Assembly: GCA_903853895.1 (NCBI GenBank)
Contig: CAINUX010000203.1
Span: forward strand, 44,006 to 108,005
Reading direction: 5' to 3'
Length of the DNA stretch: 64,000 nt
Source of the DNA: an uncultured beta proteobacterium
GTDB taxonomy: Bacteria > Pseudomonadota > Gammaproteobacteria > Burkholderiales > Burkholderiaceae_C
The translations under genes were made by a program, and so were the position numbers. Below, in pieces: positions 1-8,765 of the stretch; within the stretch, counting starts at the first letter, position 1; each line of letters opens with the position of its first letter. The notes below the pieces were generated by a model, which saw nothing but the letters and a program-made list of their open reading frames with translations, was not told the DNA's origin and did no database searches.

Positions 1-77
1 TGCCCGTTGGGGCAGCCCGTGCGGGCCTGGGCTGAGAAGGCAGCCGCAATCGCGAAGGCATACAGAAAGAGTTTCAT
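1..77 (-). CDS. N-terminus of a secreted protein, truncated by window edge
   Basis: Reverse complement reads MKLFLYAFAIAAAFSAQARTGCPNG..., a signal peptide running off the window. Confidence 0.5.
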   Translation of the reverse strand, partial: MKLFLYAFAIAAAFSAQARTGCPNG

Positions 78-131
78 ATTGGGAGATGCTAGCGTCGCAA
101 CGATCCCTGTCAAGGGCTAGCCTTGTCCACG

Positions 132-1691
132 TCAAGGCTTGGCAGTGCCTCGCCACACCTTCATGAGCAGGTCAGAACCTTGCGAGCGGATGCTATTGCC
201 GGTCAGAATCTCTTCTGTCGCGGCCAACATGTCTTTATGGCGGAAGACGACCGTTTCACCTCCCTTCACGTCGACATCCAGCGTGACGAATTCGTCTTGC
301 ATGTCACGCAGCACCGACACCAGATGCGCCAGACTGCGCACCGGCATACCATTCACCGACTTGATGACACGGTAGACCATGCTGCCATAGCCGTTGGCCA
401 CTTTGTGGGGGAAGAAGGGCGCCGACACGACAACCAGCTCTTCCAGATCTTTGGTTGCATCGCTGCTGCGCTGTGTCACGAGCGGGTTGCCCGTCAGACT
501 CCATCCCACCATGGCGTTGGTAGCGTTGGCGTTGGACGATCCTGCGCTTTGAAAGCCCGGCAGCATATCCGCCGTTGCCTTTGACAAAACCAGGGGGCCG
601 TAGATGAAGTAGGGCGGGTAGGTTCCAACGAGTTCCGGGATCAGCTTGGGAACGGTGCTGACCACGGGCAGCTGAATCGGCATGGACTTTCCAGCGCGAA
701 CCACGGTCAAGGGTAGTTTTCCATTCTTGGCAAGCTTTTGCACCAAATAGTGCAGTCTGACCCGCAACCCGGCACCTACGGTGACCATTCCCTGGGCGTC
801 TACCGGGGTGGTGCCGATGTGGGTAATGACGTCCCACTTCTTGAGTGGGTAGTTGGCATCGGAGTGCAACGGCTCAAATACGACCGTCCCCTTGGTGTCT
901 TTGTCAAGCTGCAGGAATGCGCGTAGCGCCGGGTTTTCCAGAGTCTGCAGTGCGTCAAAAAATGCTGGCTTCCCGTCGTAACGACCATCGGCGATATCTT
1001 GCAGGAACAGTTCGATTTCCTCATTGGGAATGATGTACCCAATGTTCTGTGCACTGGGGATATTCGAGAAGGTCAGCCCGATCATCTTGTTGTCTGCGAC
1101 GACTGGTCCGCCGCTGTTTCCCGGGTTGATGGCAGCGTCCACCTGAATCCGCAATCCGGACACCTGATGCCGGTAGCCGACGAACTCAATGCGCGAAACA
1201 ATACCCCTGGTAATCGATTGAGAGTCGCCGCCGGTCGGGAAGCCGTAGGCCAAAACCGAATCCTTCAGCGCCGGCAAGGTCGCTGCGCGGGGCATTGGGG
1301 CATGTGATCTGAAGAAGCTTTCGTCTTCGAGCTTCAGAACCGCCAAGTCGATGCCGGGCGCAATGGCTTCCACGGTGGCGGGCAACTTGTCACCGGACCC
1401 ATTGGCCTGAACCTGGACCTGACTGGCGTACAACGCCACATGCGCATTGGTCAATATTCGGTTGCCCTCGATGACTACGCCAGAGCCTGTGATATTCGCT
1501 GGAGATTGCTTGTTCCACGGTTTGCCGGGATCAGGATTGAGCCGTGTCGCAAAGATCTTGACCACCGAGTTTGCCAGTGCCTTGTCAGGGTCTATCTCGA
1601 CCGAACGGGCACCAGAAACAAACTGGGTCAGCGCGACCGCGCAGACCAGTGTGGTTCGGAACAGAGTGGATTGAATGGTGTGCAATTGCAT
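132..1691 (-). CDS. Deg/HtrA-type serine protease with PDZ region
   Basis: 519 aa; signal peptide; TNAHVAL, GIDLAVLKLE and AAINPGNSGGP catalytic motifs. Confidence 0.85.
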   Translation of the reverse strand: MQLHTIQSTLFRTTLVCAVALTQFVSGARSVEIDPDKALANSVVKIFATRLNPDPGKPWNKQSPANITGSGVVIEGNRILTNAHVALYASQVQVQANGSGDKLPATVEAIAPGIDLAVLKLEDESFFRSHAPMPRAATLPALKDSVLAYGFPTGGDSQSITRGIVSRIEFVGYRHQVSGLRIQVDAAINPGNSGGPVVADNKMIGLTFSNIPSAQNIGYIIPNEEIELFLQDIADGRYDGKPAFFDALQTLENPALRAFLQLDKDTKGTVVFEPLHSDANYPLKKWDVITHIGTTPVDAQGMVTVGAGLRVRLHYLVQKLAKNGKLPLTVVRAGKSMPIQLPVVSTVPKLIPELVGTYPPYFIYGPLVLSKATADMLPGFQSAGSSNANATNAMVGWSLTGNPLVTQRSSDATKDLEELVVVSAPFFPHKVANGYGSMVYRVIKSVNGMPVRSLAHLVSVLRDMQDEFVTLDVDVKGGETVVFRHKDMLAATEEILTGNSIRSQGSDLLMKVWRGTAKP

Positions 1692-1718
1692 AGTCTGGCC
1701 GGAAGCGAAAATGACGCG

Positions 1719-2594
1719 TCAGAGCGGCGCGGCGAGTTTGTCTTGCGTCTTGGTTTCGAAGTCGCCGGCCTCGTGGCGTTCGTGCAATTGCTTGGCGGGG
1801 TCCCCAAATGTTCGGTTGACCATACGGCCACGCTGGGCGGCGGGTCGCTCTGCAATAAGCTTAGTCCAGCGGACCACATGGGTGTAGGTTTCAACCTGCA
1901 GGAATTCACCCGCCTCGTACAACAGTCCCAGGGCCAACGTGCCGTACCAGGGCCAAACCGCCATGTCGGCAATGGTGTACTCATCGCCCGCCAAGTACTG
2001 ACTTTGCGCGAGCCGCTGGTCAAGCACATCCATTTGGCGCTTGACCTCCATCGCATAACGGTCGATCGCGTATTCGATCTTGGTCGGTGCGTAAGCGTAA
2101 AAATGACCGAACCCGCCGCCAAGAAATGGCGCACTGCCCATTTGCCAGAACAGCCACGACAGGCACTCGGCACGCTTGGCCGTATCGGTGGGCAGAAATG
2201 CGCCGAACTTCTCGGCCAAATAGACCAGGATGGCACCAGACTCAAACACCCTGATTGGCGTTGCTCCGCTGCGATCCACCAACGCCGGGATCTTGGAGTT
2301 GGGATTGACGGACACGAAGCCGCTACCAAACTGTTCACCTTCGTTGATCCGGATCAGCCATGCGTCGTATTCAGCGCCTGCGTGCCCTGCAGCCAGTAAC
2401 TCTTCGAGCATGACCGTGACTTTTACGCCATTCGGCGTGCCCAGTGAATAGAGCTGCAGCGGATGGCGTCCCACTGGGAGATCCTTGTCGTGGGTCGCCC
2501 CTGCGGTCGGGCGGTTGATGTTGGCAAAACGACCACCGCTTTCCTTGTTGGCAGACCAGACTTTAGGCGGTGTGTAAGAGGATGAATTGTCCAT
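1719..2594 (-). CDS. yghU: Glutathione S-transferase, YghU-like
   Basis: 291 aa; LYSLGTPNGVKVTVMLEE thioredoxin-fold start, NPNSKIPALVD, FESGAILVYLAEK. Confidence 0.85.
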   Translation of the reverse strand: MDNSSSYTPPKVWSANKESGGRFANINRPTAGATHDKDLPVGRHPLQLYSLGTPNGVKVTVMLEELLAAGHAGAEYDAWLIRINEGEQFGSGFVSVNPNSKIPALVDRSGATPIRVFESGAILVYLAEKFGAFLPTDTAKRAECLSWLFWQMGSAPFLGGGFGHFYAYAPTKIEYAIDRYAMEVKRQMDVLDQRLAQSQYLAGDEYTIADMAVWPWYGTLALGLLYEAGEFLQVETYTHVVRWTKLIAERPAAQRGRMVNRTFGDPAKQLHERHEAGDFETKTQDKLAAPL

Positions 2595-2663
2595 GGTGTG
2601 TGCAGCTTGGAATGATTGGAGTTTTCTGGTTCAAGGCGATAGCTGGATGGTACGGCATGGCTG

Positions 2664-2818
2664 TCAAGTTGACATTTTGATCGTCGCACGACACCGCTCG
2701 TGTTCGTCCCGGCTTTCGAGCGACACATAGGCCTTGTCCGCCAAGACCGCCCTCGCCAGCGTCGTCTTGCCGGACTGGCCAGGCGCTGCAAGGTGAGGGT
2801 AGCGGTGCGGGGAATCAT
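2664..2818 (-). pseudogene. Remnant of an AAA_14/DUF4143-type ATPase
   Basis: Reverse strand MIPRTATLTLQRLA, then frame change to PGQSGKTTLARAVLADKAYVSLESRDEHE...; Walker A GQSGKTTLA; short and truncated. Confidence 0.6.
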
Positions 2819-2915
2819 TTCCTGCAAATCGGAGTTTTCACTTTCGACTTGCAGTTCTATACCCCGCACAACTCTTTGTTGTTTCCTTCTTTTCGGCACT
2901 TCGGGCTGAACCATC

Positions 2916-2963
2916 GCTATCCATCTGATAGCGATATTCGCTTGTTTCGCGAGGGCTACCGGC
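2916..2963 (+). repeat. Dispersed 48-bp repeat, copy 1 (intergenic)
   Basis: GCTATCCATCTGATAGCGATATTCGCTTGTTTCGCGAGGGCTACCGGC; matches RCTATTN7TAGCTN17GAGGGCTAG. Confidence 0.8.
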
Positions 2964-2997
2964 TGATTTGACTATCAACGTATAAGCATGGGCAAGA

Positions 2998-4731
2998 TTA
3001 CGCCTCGTCCCAGTCCCGCCAGTTCACCGGGTACTTGTCGCGGTACAGGTTGACCGCCCGACCCACGGTGGGTGCAAAGATTTCCTCGCCGATGACGGCT
3101 AACGTGCCGTAGTGGCGCAGGCGGTCCTTGACCGGGCCCTTCAGGCCGGCAAACCACAGTTCGATGCCTTGCTGCTCAAGTTCCCGATACAGCGTGGTGA
3201 GCATGTCTGCGGCTGTGATGTCGACATCGGTAATGGCGTCGGCCGCAACGACCACGCGCTGTACCGGTGTCGTCGCCAGAGCGGCGGCCCGGTGGACCTG
3301 TTCGCGGAATACTTCTGCATTGGCGAAGAATAGTGGTGCGTCCCAGCGAAAAAGCACAAGACCGGGCACGAAGCGGCCTTCCGGGTGGCGGCTGAAATCA
3401 TGAAATCCCTTGCTGCCGTCGACGCGCGCCAGAACGGCGAAATAGGGGTGCCAGGCGTTCCAGACCAGCACCAGCAGGGCCAGCGCCACCGTGATGAAGA
3501 TGCCCTCGATCACCCCGACAAAGGCGACGCCCAGAAAACTCACGACCGACAACGCGAACTCCACACGCCGCAGACGCCACATGGCCCACATACCGCGAAG
3601 ATCGGCAAACGAGAGGCAGGCCGCCACGACCACGGCGCCGAGCGCGGCGCTGGGCAGGCTTTGCAGCATGTTGGGTGCAAACAGCAACAACAGCGCGATC
3701 GCCAGTGCGCCAACCAGCCCCGTCAATTGCGTCTTGGCACCTGCTGCCTCGGCGACTGGTGTGCGCGAGGCGCTACTGCTGATGGAAAAGCCCTGAAACA
3801 GTCCGCTTGCCAGGTTGGCCGCTCCCAGCGCCAGCATTTCCTGGTTCTGGTTGACCTGATAACCACCGCGCTGAGCCAGTGAACGTGACAACACGCTGGT
3901 GTCGGCAAACGACAGTAGCGAGATCATGACCGCCCCCGGCATCAGTTGCATCACGTCGACTAATGCAACGTGCGGGATCTTGAATGCCGGCAAACCTTGC
4001 GGTAGCACGCCGACCACGGCCACTTGTGCCGTGCCGGCCAGGTCGTACGCTGCGCTGACACCGGTAGCCAGAACCACCGCGAACAGGATGCCTGGCCACT
4101 GTGGCCGGTAGTGTTTGGTCAGCAGGACGATCGCCAGGCTGGCGGTGCCAATCAAAAGTGCTGTCGGGTTGGTGTGCCCATCGCGAATACCCTGGGCCAG
4201 CAGTAGGGCGCGTTCTGGCAGGTTGTGTGCATTCACGGAGAAGCCGAATATCTTGGGCAACTGCCCCACCAACACCGTGAGCGCAATTGCATTCAGGAAA
4301 CCGATGCGGATGGGTTTGGAGATCAGATCGGCGACCAGCCCCAGGCGCGCCAGCCCGATCAGGATGGAACAAAAGCCCGACAGGATGGCTAGCATGCCGG
4401 CCAGTGCGATGGCTCGCTCGACGCTGCCCGCAGCCATCGGCAGAATCAGCGCGGCAATGATCGCCGCCAATGTGGAGTCCGGTCCCAGCACCATGATACG
4501 GCTGGGTCCGAAAACTGCATAGGCGATCAGGGGGACGATGGTGGCATACAAGCCGTAAATTGCTGGTAGACCGGAGGCTTCTGCATACCCCATGCCCACC
4601 GGCACCAGGACAGCCGAGAGCACCAGTCCGGCGACGAGATCGTTGGCGAACCAGGCAGGCTGGTAGCTGCGCAACGTGGCCAGCCCCGGCAACCAGCGCT
4701 GCCACGTGAGCGGTTTTGTCGTGCTGTGCAT
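2998..4731 (-). CDS. SulP family sulfate/anion permease with STAS domain
   Basis: SulP signature region (GLPAIYGLYATIVPLIAYAVFGPSR), C-terminal STAS; start set to MHSTTKPLTW because the longer ORF runs through a terminator hairpin. Confidence 0.85.
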   Translation of the reverse strand: MHSTTKPLTWQRWLPGLATLRSYQPAWFANDLVAGLVLSAVLVPVGMGYAEASGLPAIYGLYATIVPLIAYAVFGPSRIMVLGPDSTLAAIIAALILPMAAGSVERAIALAGMLAILSGFCSILIGLARLGLVADLISKPIRIGFLNAIALTVLVGQLPKIFGFSVNAHNLPERALLLAQGIRDGHTNPTALLIGTASLAIVLLTKHYRPQWPGILFAVVLATGVSAAYDLAGTAQVAVVGVLPQGLPAFKIPHVALVDVMQLMPGAVMISLLSFADTSVLSRSLAQRGGYQVNQNQEMLALGAANLASGLFQGFSISSSASRTPVAEAAGAKTQLTGLVGALAIALLLLFAPNMLQSLPSAALGAVVVAACLSFADLRGMWAMWRLRRVEFALSVVSFLGVAFVGVIEGIFITVALALLVLVWNAWHPYFAVLARVDGSKGFHDFSRHPEGRFVPGLVLFRWDAPLFFANAEVFREQVHRAAALATTPVQRVVVAADAITDVDITAADMLTTLYRELEQQGIELWFAGLKGPVKDRLRHYGTLAVIGEEIFAPTVGRAVNLYRDKYPVNWRDWDEA

Positions 4732-4826
4732 GGGCCAATTATGCAGACCCGTCAGACGATGTGAGCAATCGCCGCGTTGTTGCTCGCCGGTGCTGTGTTG
4801 CGGGGGGACGAGGGAGGGGCAAACTA

Positions 4827-4855
4827 AAAGACCCGGCACGAGGGCCGGGTCTTTT
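4827..4855 (-). terminator. Rho-independent (bidirectional-looking) terminator downstream of the phasin gene
   Basis: AAAAGACCCGGC-ACGA-GGGCCGGGTCTTTT hairpin with A/T flanks. Confidence 0.75.
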
Positions 4856-4906
4856 GGTTCAGCCGTGTGTGCACGGCGTATTGGCTTGCCCGTTTCGGGC
4901 CCCGCT

Positions 4907-5389
4907 TTAGCGGGTCTTCTTGGCTTTGGAAGCGGGCGAGACCGAAGCGGCCATCGATGCGCTCTTTTCCATAGCGGTGTCGAGTGCGCTCTCTGCGGTT
5001 GACGCAGCGGCCTTCAGGTTCTTGGCAACGGCGGAGAACGCTTCGGGCGCGGGATGCGCTTTTTCGATCGCGTCCACGGTGCTGTGGAATTGACCAAAGC
5101 TCAGGGCGGTCGCGTCTTTCAGGTTCTTGGCAAACATCGCAGCGCCAGCTTCGGCGGATGCCTTCATGATTTCAAATGCCGCCTGTGGGTCTTTGATGCC
5201 TTTGATAGCTTCCACGGTGTCGGTCAGCGCGGCTTGCGCTTCGCGTGCCTGGTTCTGCGCCAGATCGGCCCATGCCTTCAAGTTGTCCTGCGCGGGCTTG
5301 ATCGCGTCCTGCATGGCAGCGGGAGTGAATTTGGGAGCCGACTCAGACATGGTCTTTGCGATGGCTTCGAAGGGAGTGTTCTTGAACAT
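4907..5389 (-). CDS. Phasin family protein (PHA granule associated)
   Basis: MFKNTPFEAIAKTMSE..., amphipathic helical protein of phasin type, Ala/Lys-rich C-terminus. Confidence 0.8.
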   Translation of the reverse strand: MFKNTPFEAIAKTMSESAPKFTPAAMQDAIKPAQDNLKAWADLAQNQAREAQAALTDTVEAIKGIKDPQAAFEIMKASAEAGAAMFAKNLKDATALSFGQFHSTVDAIEKAHPAPEAFSAVAKNLKAAASTAESALDTAMEKSASMAASVSPASKAKKTR

Positions 5390-5411
5390 GGTGGTTCCTT
5401 TTAAAAAAATG

Positions 5412-5425
5412 TTGCAGTGCAGCAA
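5412..5425. promoter_or_regulatory. Possible PhaR-like operator upstream of phasin
   Basis: TTGCAGTGCAGCAA (reverse TTGCTGCACTGCAA), partial palindrome just upstream of the phasin start. Confidence 0.35.
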
Positions 5426-5665
5426 TTATGGATCAAATTTCGGTTGTGTGCCAGTTTTGGGTTGACTGACTGATGATTAGTGATGGCTCTCCACAACCCG
5501 GTGCCCGCCCACGCGGGCTGTCCATTCGCTCACTTCCGATTCGGAATTGAAACCCGTGAAAGCAAGCGGTATCCGCTGAAACGATGCGCCACAACAGCGA
5601 CTCCCGTCAGTGCTATGAACCTAGACTTCTTGCACCCCGTCCATAACGGTTGAAGAGATATCCAT

Positions 5666-6718
5666 ATGACACGCTACATAGACATTGCAGACATGCAGAA
5701 CCTGGTGATGTACCACGGCGCCGCGCGCATGATGGCCGAAATGGCCGACTGCATTCGCGAAGATTTTTTGCGTTGGGACGATTTCGACAAATCCCCCAGG
5801 ACCGCCAACCATTCGGTTAATGGGGTCATTGAACTGATGCCGGTGTCGGACGACGCCTTGTATGCTTTCAAATACGTCAATGGCCACCCCAGGAACCCCC
5901 TGCAGGGTCTGACCACCGTCATGGCTTTTGGCGTGCTGGCCGATGTGGCAACGGGCTACCCATCGCTGCTCAGTGAGCTGACCATCACGACGGCCATGCG
6001 CACGGCGGCCACCTCGGTTGTGGCAGCCAAGGCGCTCGCACGCCCCAATAGCCGCAGCATGGCGCTGATCGGAAACGGGTCGCAAAGCGAGTTCCAGGCC
6101 ATTGCGTTCATGACCCAGCTCGGCATCCGGGAGCTGCGGGTGTTCGACGTGGACAGCGCAGCCACCGACAAGCTCGTCGCCAACCTGGCACCTTACGCCA
6201 ACACCGGTGAATTGAAGATCGTGCGTGCGGCGTCGATTCGCGAAGCCGTGCGGGGTGCCGATATCGTGACCACCGTCACCGCAGACAAGACCAATGCCAC
6301 CATTTTGACCGACGATCTGGTGGAGCCCGGCATGCACCTGAATGCCGTGGGCGGCGACTGCCCGGGCAAGACCGAACTGCAACCCAGCATTCTGTTGCGT
6401 TCCAAGGTGTTCGTGGAGTACGAACCGCAGACCCGGGTGGAGGGCGAGTTGCAGCAAATGCCGGCCGATTTCCAGACCCACGCGCTGTGGCAGGTTTTGG
6501 CGGGTATTGCCGCGGGGCGCGATGATGCGGCGCAGGTGACGCTGTTTGATTCGGTCGGGTTTGCATTGGAGGACCTGTCGGCATTGCGATACATCCACCA
6601 GTTGTCCCAGAAGCTGGGCATTGGCAGCACAGTGGACCTGGTGCCCACGCTGCCCGATCCCAAGGACCTGTTTGGTTGTGCCACGGCAGCGCGCCCGCCA
6701 TTGCGCAAAGCAGCATGA
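5666..6718 (+). CDS. Ornithine cyclodeaminase
   Basis: 350 aa; SRSMALIGNGSQSEFQAIAF Rossmann motif, TTAMRTAATSVVAAKAL; OCD/mu-crystallin family. Confidence 0.9.
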   Translation: MTRYIDIADMQNLVMYHGAARMMAEMADCIREDFLRWDDFDKSPRTANHSVNGVIELMPVSDDALYAFKYVNGHPRNPLQGLTTVMAFGVLADVATGYPSLLSELTITTAMRTAATSVVAAKALARPNSRSMALIGNGSQSEFQAIAFMTQLGIRELRVFDVDSAATDKLVANLAPYANTGELKIVRAASIREAVRGADIVTTVTADKTNATILTDDLVEPGMHLNAVGGDCPGKTELQPSILLRSKVFVEYEPQTRVEGELQQMPADFQTHALWQVLAGIAAGRDDAAQVTLFDSVGFALEDLSALRYIHQLSQKLGIGSTVDLVPTLPDPKDLFGCATAARPPLRKAA

Positions 6719-7671
6719 CGCCCAAGCTCTTGCACCTGGTCGGTGCGGAAGTGGGGGAGGGAGCCAGCGATGGTGGTTGCAAGTGGGGTGCACAGGCGTT
6801 GCGTGAGCGCGGTATGGTTCAAGCCTTGAAGGCAACGGGCCGGGACAGCATCTGGGGTGACACCGTCACCGCGCAGCCGCTACACGCCGCCAGTCGGCTG
6901 GACGCCATTGAAGCCTTTTCGCGCCAGCTGGCCATGTCGGTGGAGCGCGCGTTGCGCAAGGGCCATCAGCCCCTGGTAGTGGGTGGCGACCACTCTTGTG
7001 CCGCCGGAACCTGGAGTGCTGTGGCCCAGGTCTTGCAGCCCGCAGGTGCATTGGGGCTGATCTGGATCGACGCCCACCTGGACGCGCACACACCACAAAC
7101 GTCTGACAGCCAGGCTCCGCACGGCATGCCACTGGCGGCACTGCTGGGTCACGGCAGCGACGGGATGGCCGGGCTGTATGGATGGCGCGGCAAGCTGTTG
7201 CCCTCCAACGTCGTGGTGATTGGTGCGCGCAGCTACGAGCCGGCCGAAGCCGAGCTGCTGGCGGCTCTCCAGGTGCGTGTCATGACCATGGAGGAAGTGC
7301 TGGACCGCAGCTTTGCCACGTGCTTTGACGAGGCGCGCGCAATCGTCAAACGCCATACAGCGGGTTGGGGGCTCACGCTGGATCTGGATGGACTGGACCC
7401 GCTGGATGCCCCCGGTACCGGCACACCGGTGGAGACCGGGATTCGCCTGGCCGATGCAGTCCAAGTATTGGCGGGGTGTGGACACGACCCCGACTTTGTG
7501 GCCATGGAGCTGGCCGAGTACAACCCGCTGCGTGACTTTGGCGGACACACAGCGCAAGCTGCCATGCAGTTGGTGTGCGCCGCGCTAAACTTGCCCGATG
7601 CAACTTGCGGCCAATCAACTCGGGAACCACCTCGCACGGGGAATCAAAAGCCTGTACACGCTGCATGGTGA
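6715..7671 (+). CDS. Arginase family protein
   Basis: GGDHSCAAGTWS, WIDAHLDAHT, LTLDLDGLDPLDAPGTGTPVETGI metal-binding motifs; ATGA overlap with the OCD gene. Confidence 0.9.
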   Translation: MTPKLLHLVGAEVGEGASDGGCKWGAQALRERGMVQALKATGRDSIWGDTVTAQPLHAASRLDAIEAFSRQLAMSVERALRKGHQPLVVGGDHSCAAGTWSAVAQVLQPAGALGLIWIDAHLDAHTPQTSDSQAPHGMPLAALLGHGSDGMAGLYGWRGKLLPSNVVVIGARSYEPAEAELLAALQVRVMTMEEVLDRSFATCFDEARAIVKRHTAGWGLTLDLDGLDPLDAPGTGTPVETGIRLADAVQVLAGCGHDPDFVAMELAEYNPLRDFGGHTAQAAMQLVCAALNLPDATCGQSTREPPRTGNQKPVHAAW

Positions 7672-8698
7672 CGAACCCCTTCTGCAGCAGGAAGCGCTGG
7701 ACGCCATTCGGGCCGAGGCCCGCCAGCAGGGTTTTACCGAGCGCACCGCGCACACCGTGGCCGGAGCCCACTTTGACTGGAGCGAAGTGCTGGCGGCTGG
7801 CGGCTCGCTGAGCCTGTTTGCGGACAAACAAATCGTCGAGGTTCGTATCCCCTCGGGCAAGCCGGGCAAGGATGGCAGCGTCGCCTTGCAGCAGCTGGCC
7901 GAAATTTCAAAAGACAACGATTCCACGCTCACCATCGTCATGTTGCCGCGCCTGGACAAGATGACCAAGTCGAGCGCCTGGTTTGCGGCGCTGGAGAGTT
8001 TTGGCGTCACACTGGAAGTGCAGCCCGTTGAGCGCAATGCCTTGCCACAGTGGATTGCACAACGACTGTCTGTGCAAGGCCAACGCGTGGCGCCGGGCGA
8101 AGAGGGCCAGCGCACGCTGCAGTTCTTTGCTGATCGCGTCGAGGGCAACTTGCTGGCCGCGCATCAGGAGATCCAGAAGCTGGGCCTGCTGTTTCCGGTG
8201 GAGGGCGCGGGCGGCGGAGTTTTGACGTTTGACCAGGTCGAAAGCGCCGTGATGAACGTGGCGCGCTACGACGTGTTCAAGCTCAGCGAAGCGGTCCTCG
8301 GTGGCCATGCGCTGCGCGTGCAGCGCATGCTTGATGGCCTGCAGGCGGAGGGCGAGGCCGAAGTGCTGGTGCACTACACGCTCTGCGAGGACATCCGTGC
8401 CTTGAAGCGCGTCAAGGACGCCATGGCCCAGGGCAAGCCGCTGCCCATGGCACTGCGCGAACAGCGCGTCTGGGGTGCCAAGGAGCGCCTCTTCGAGCGC
8501 GTCTTGCCGCGCCTCTCTGCGGCCACGTTGTCTGAGCTCTTGCAATCGGCCCACGTAGTGGACGGTATTGTCAAAGGCCTGAAGCAACCCGACTGGCCGA
8601 ACAGCGGCTGGCAGGCATTGCACCGCCTGGCCCTGCAGCTGTGTGCGCTGTGCGCGGCCGCTCCCACTGGCGCTACGGCAGGGCCCAGAGCGTCATGA
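7598..8698 (+). CDS. holA: DNA polymerase III subunit delta
   Basis: MQLAANQLGNHLARGIKSLYTLHGDEPLLQQEALDAIR..., typical HolA. Confidence 0.9.
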   Translation: MQLAANQLGNHLARGIKSLYTLHGDEPLLQQEALDAIRAEARQQGFTERTAHTVAGAHFDWSEVLAAGGSLSLFADKQIVEVRIPSGKPGKDGSVALQQLAEISKDNDSTLTIVMLPRLDKMTKSSAWFAALESFGVTLEVQPVERNALPQWIAQRLSVQGQRVAPGEEGQRTLQFFADRVEGNLLAAHQEIQKLGLLFPVEGAGGGVLTFDQVESAVMNVARYDVFKLSEAVLGGHALRVQRMLDGLQAEGEAEVLVHYTLCEDIRALKRVKDAMAQGKPLPMALREQRVWGAKERLFERVLPRLSAATLSELLQSAHVVDGIVKGLKQPDWPNSGWQALHRLALQLCALCAAAPTGATAGPRAS

Positions 8699-8765
8699 GA
8701 AATTTGGTTACCTTCTCCTGGGGCGATACGTTGCTGCGGGAAGCCTGATCAGCACAGGAGACAAG

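Noticed and set aside
1440-2399. 319-aa plus-strand ORF opposite Deg protease and GST
   Set aside because: Spans the antisense of two well-supported genes; no motif.
4732-4839. N-terminal extension of the SulP ORF
   Set aside because: Extension is upstream of the natural MHSTTKPLTW start and runs into the phasin terminator.
5621-6835. 404-aa minus-strand ORF opposite ornithine cyclodeaminase
   Set aside because: Composition typical of a shadow ORF in high-GC DNA (His/Gln/Arg-rich, no motif); the plus-strand gene has clear family motifs.
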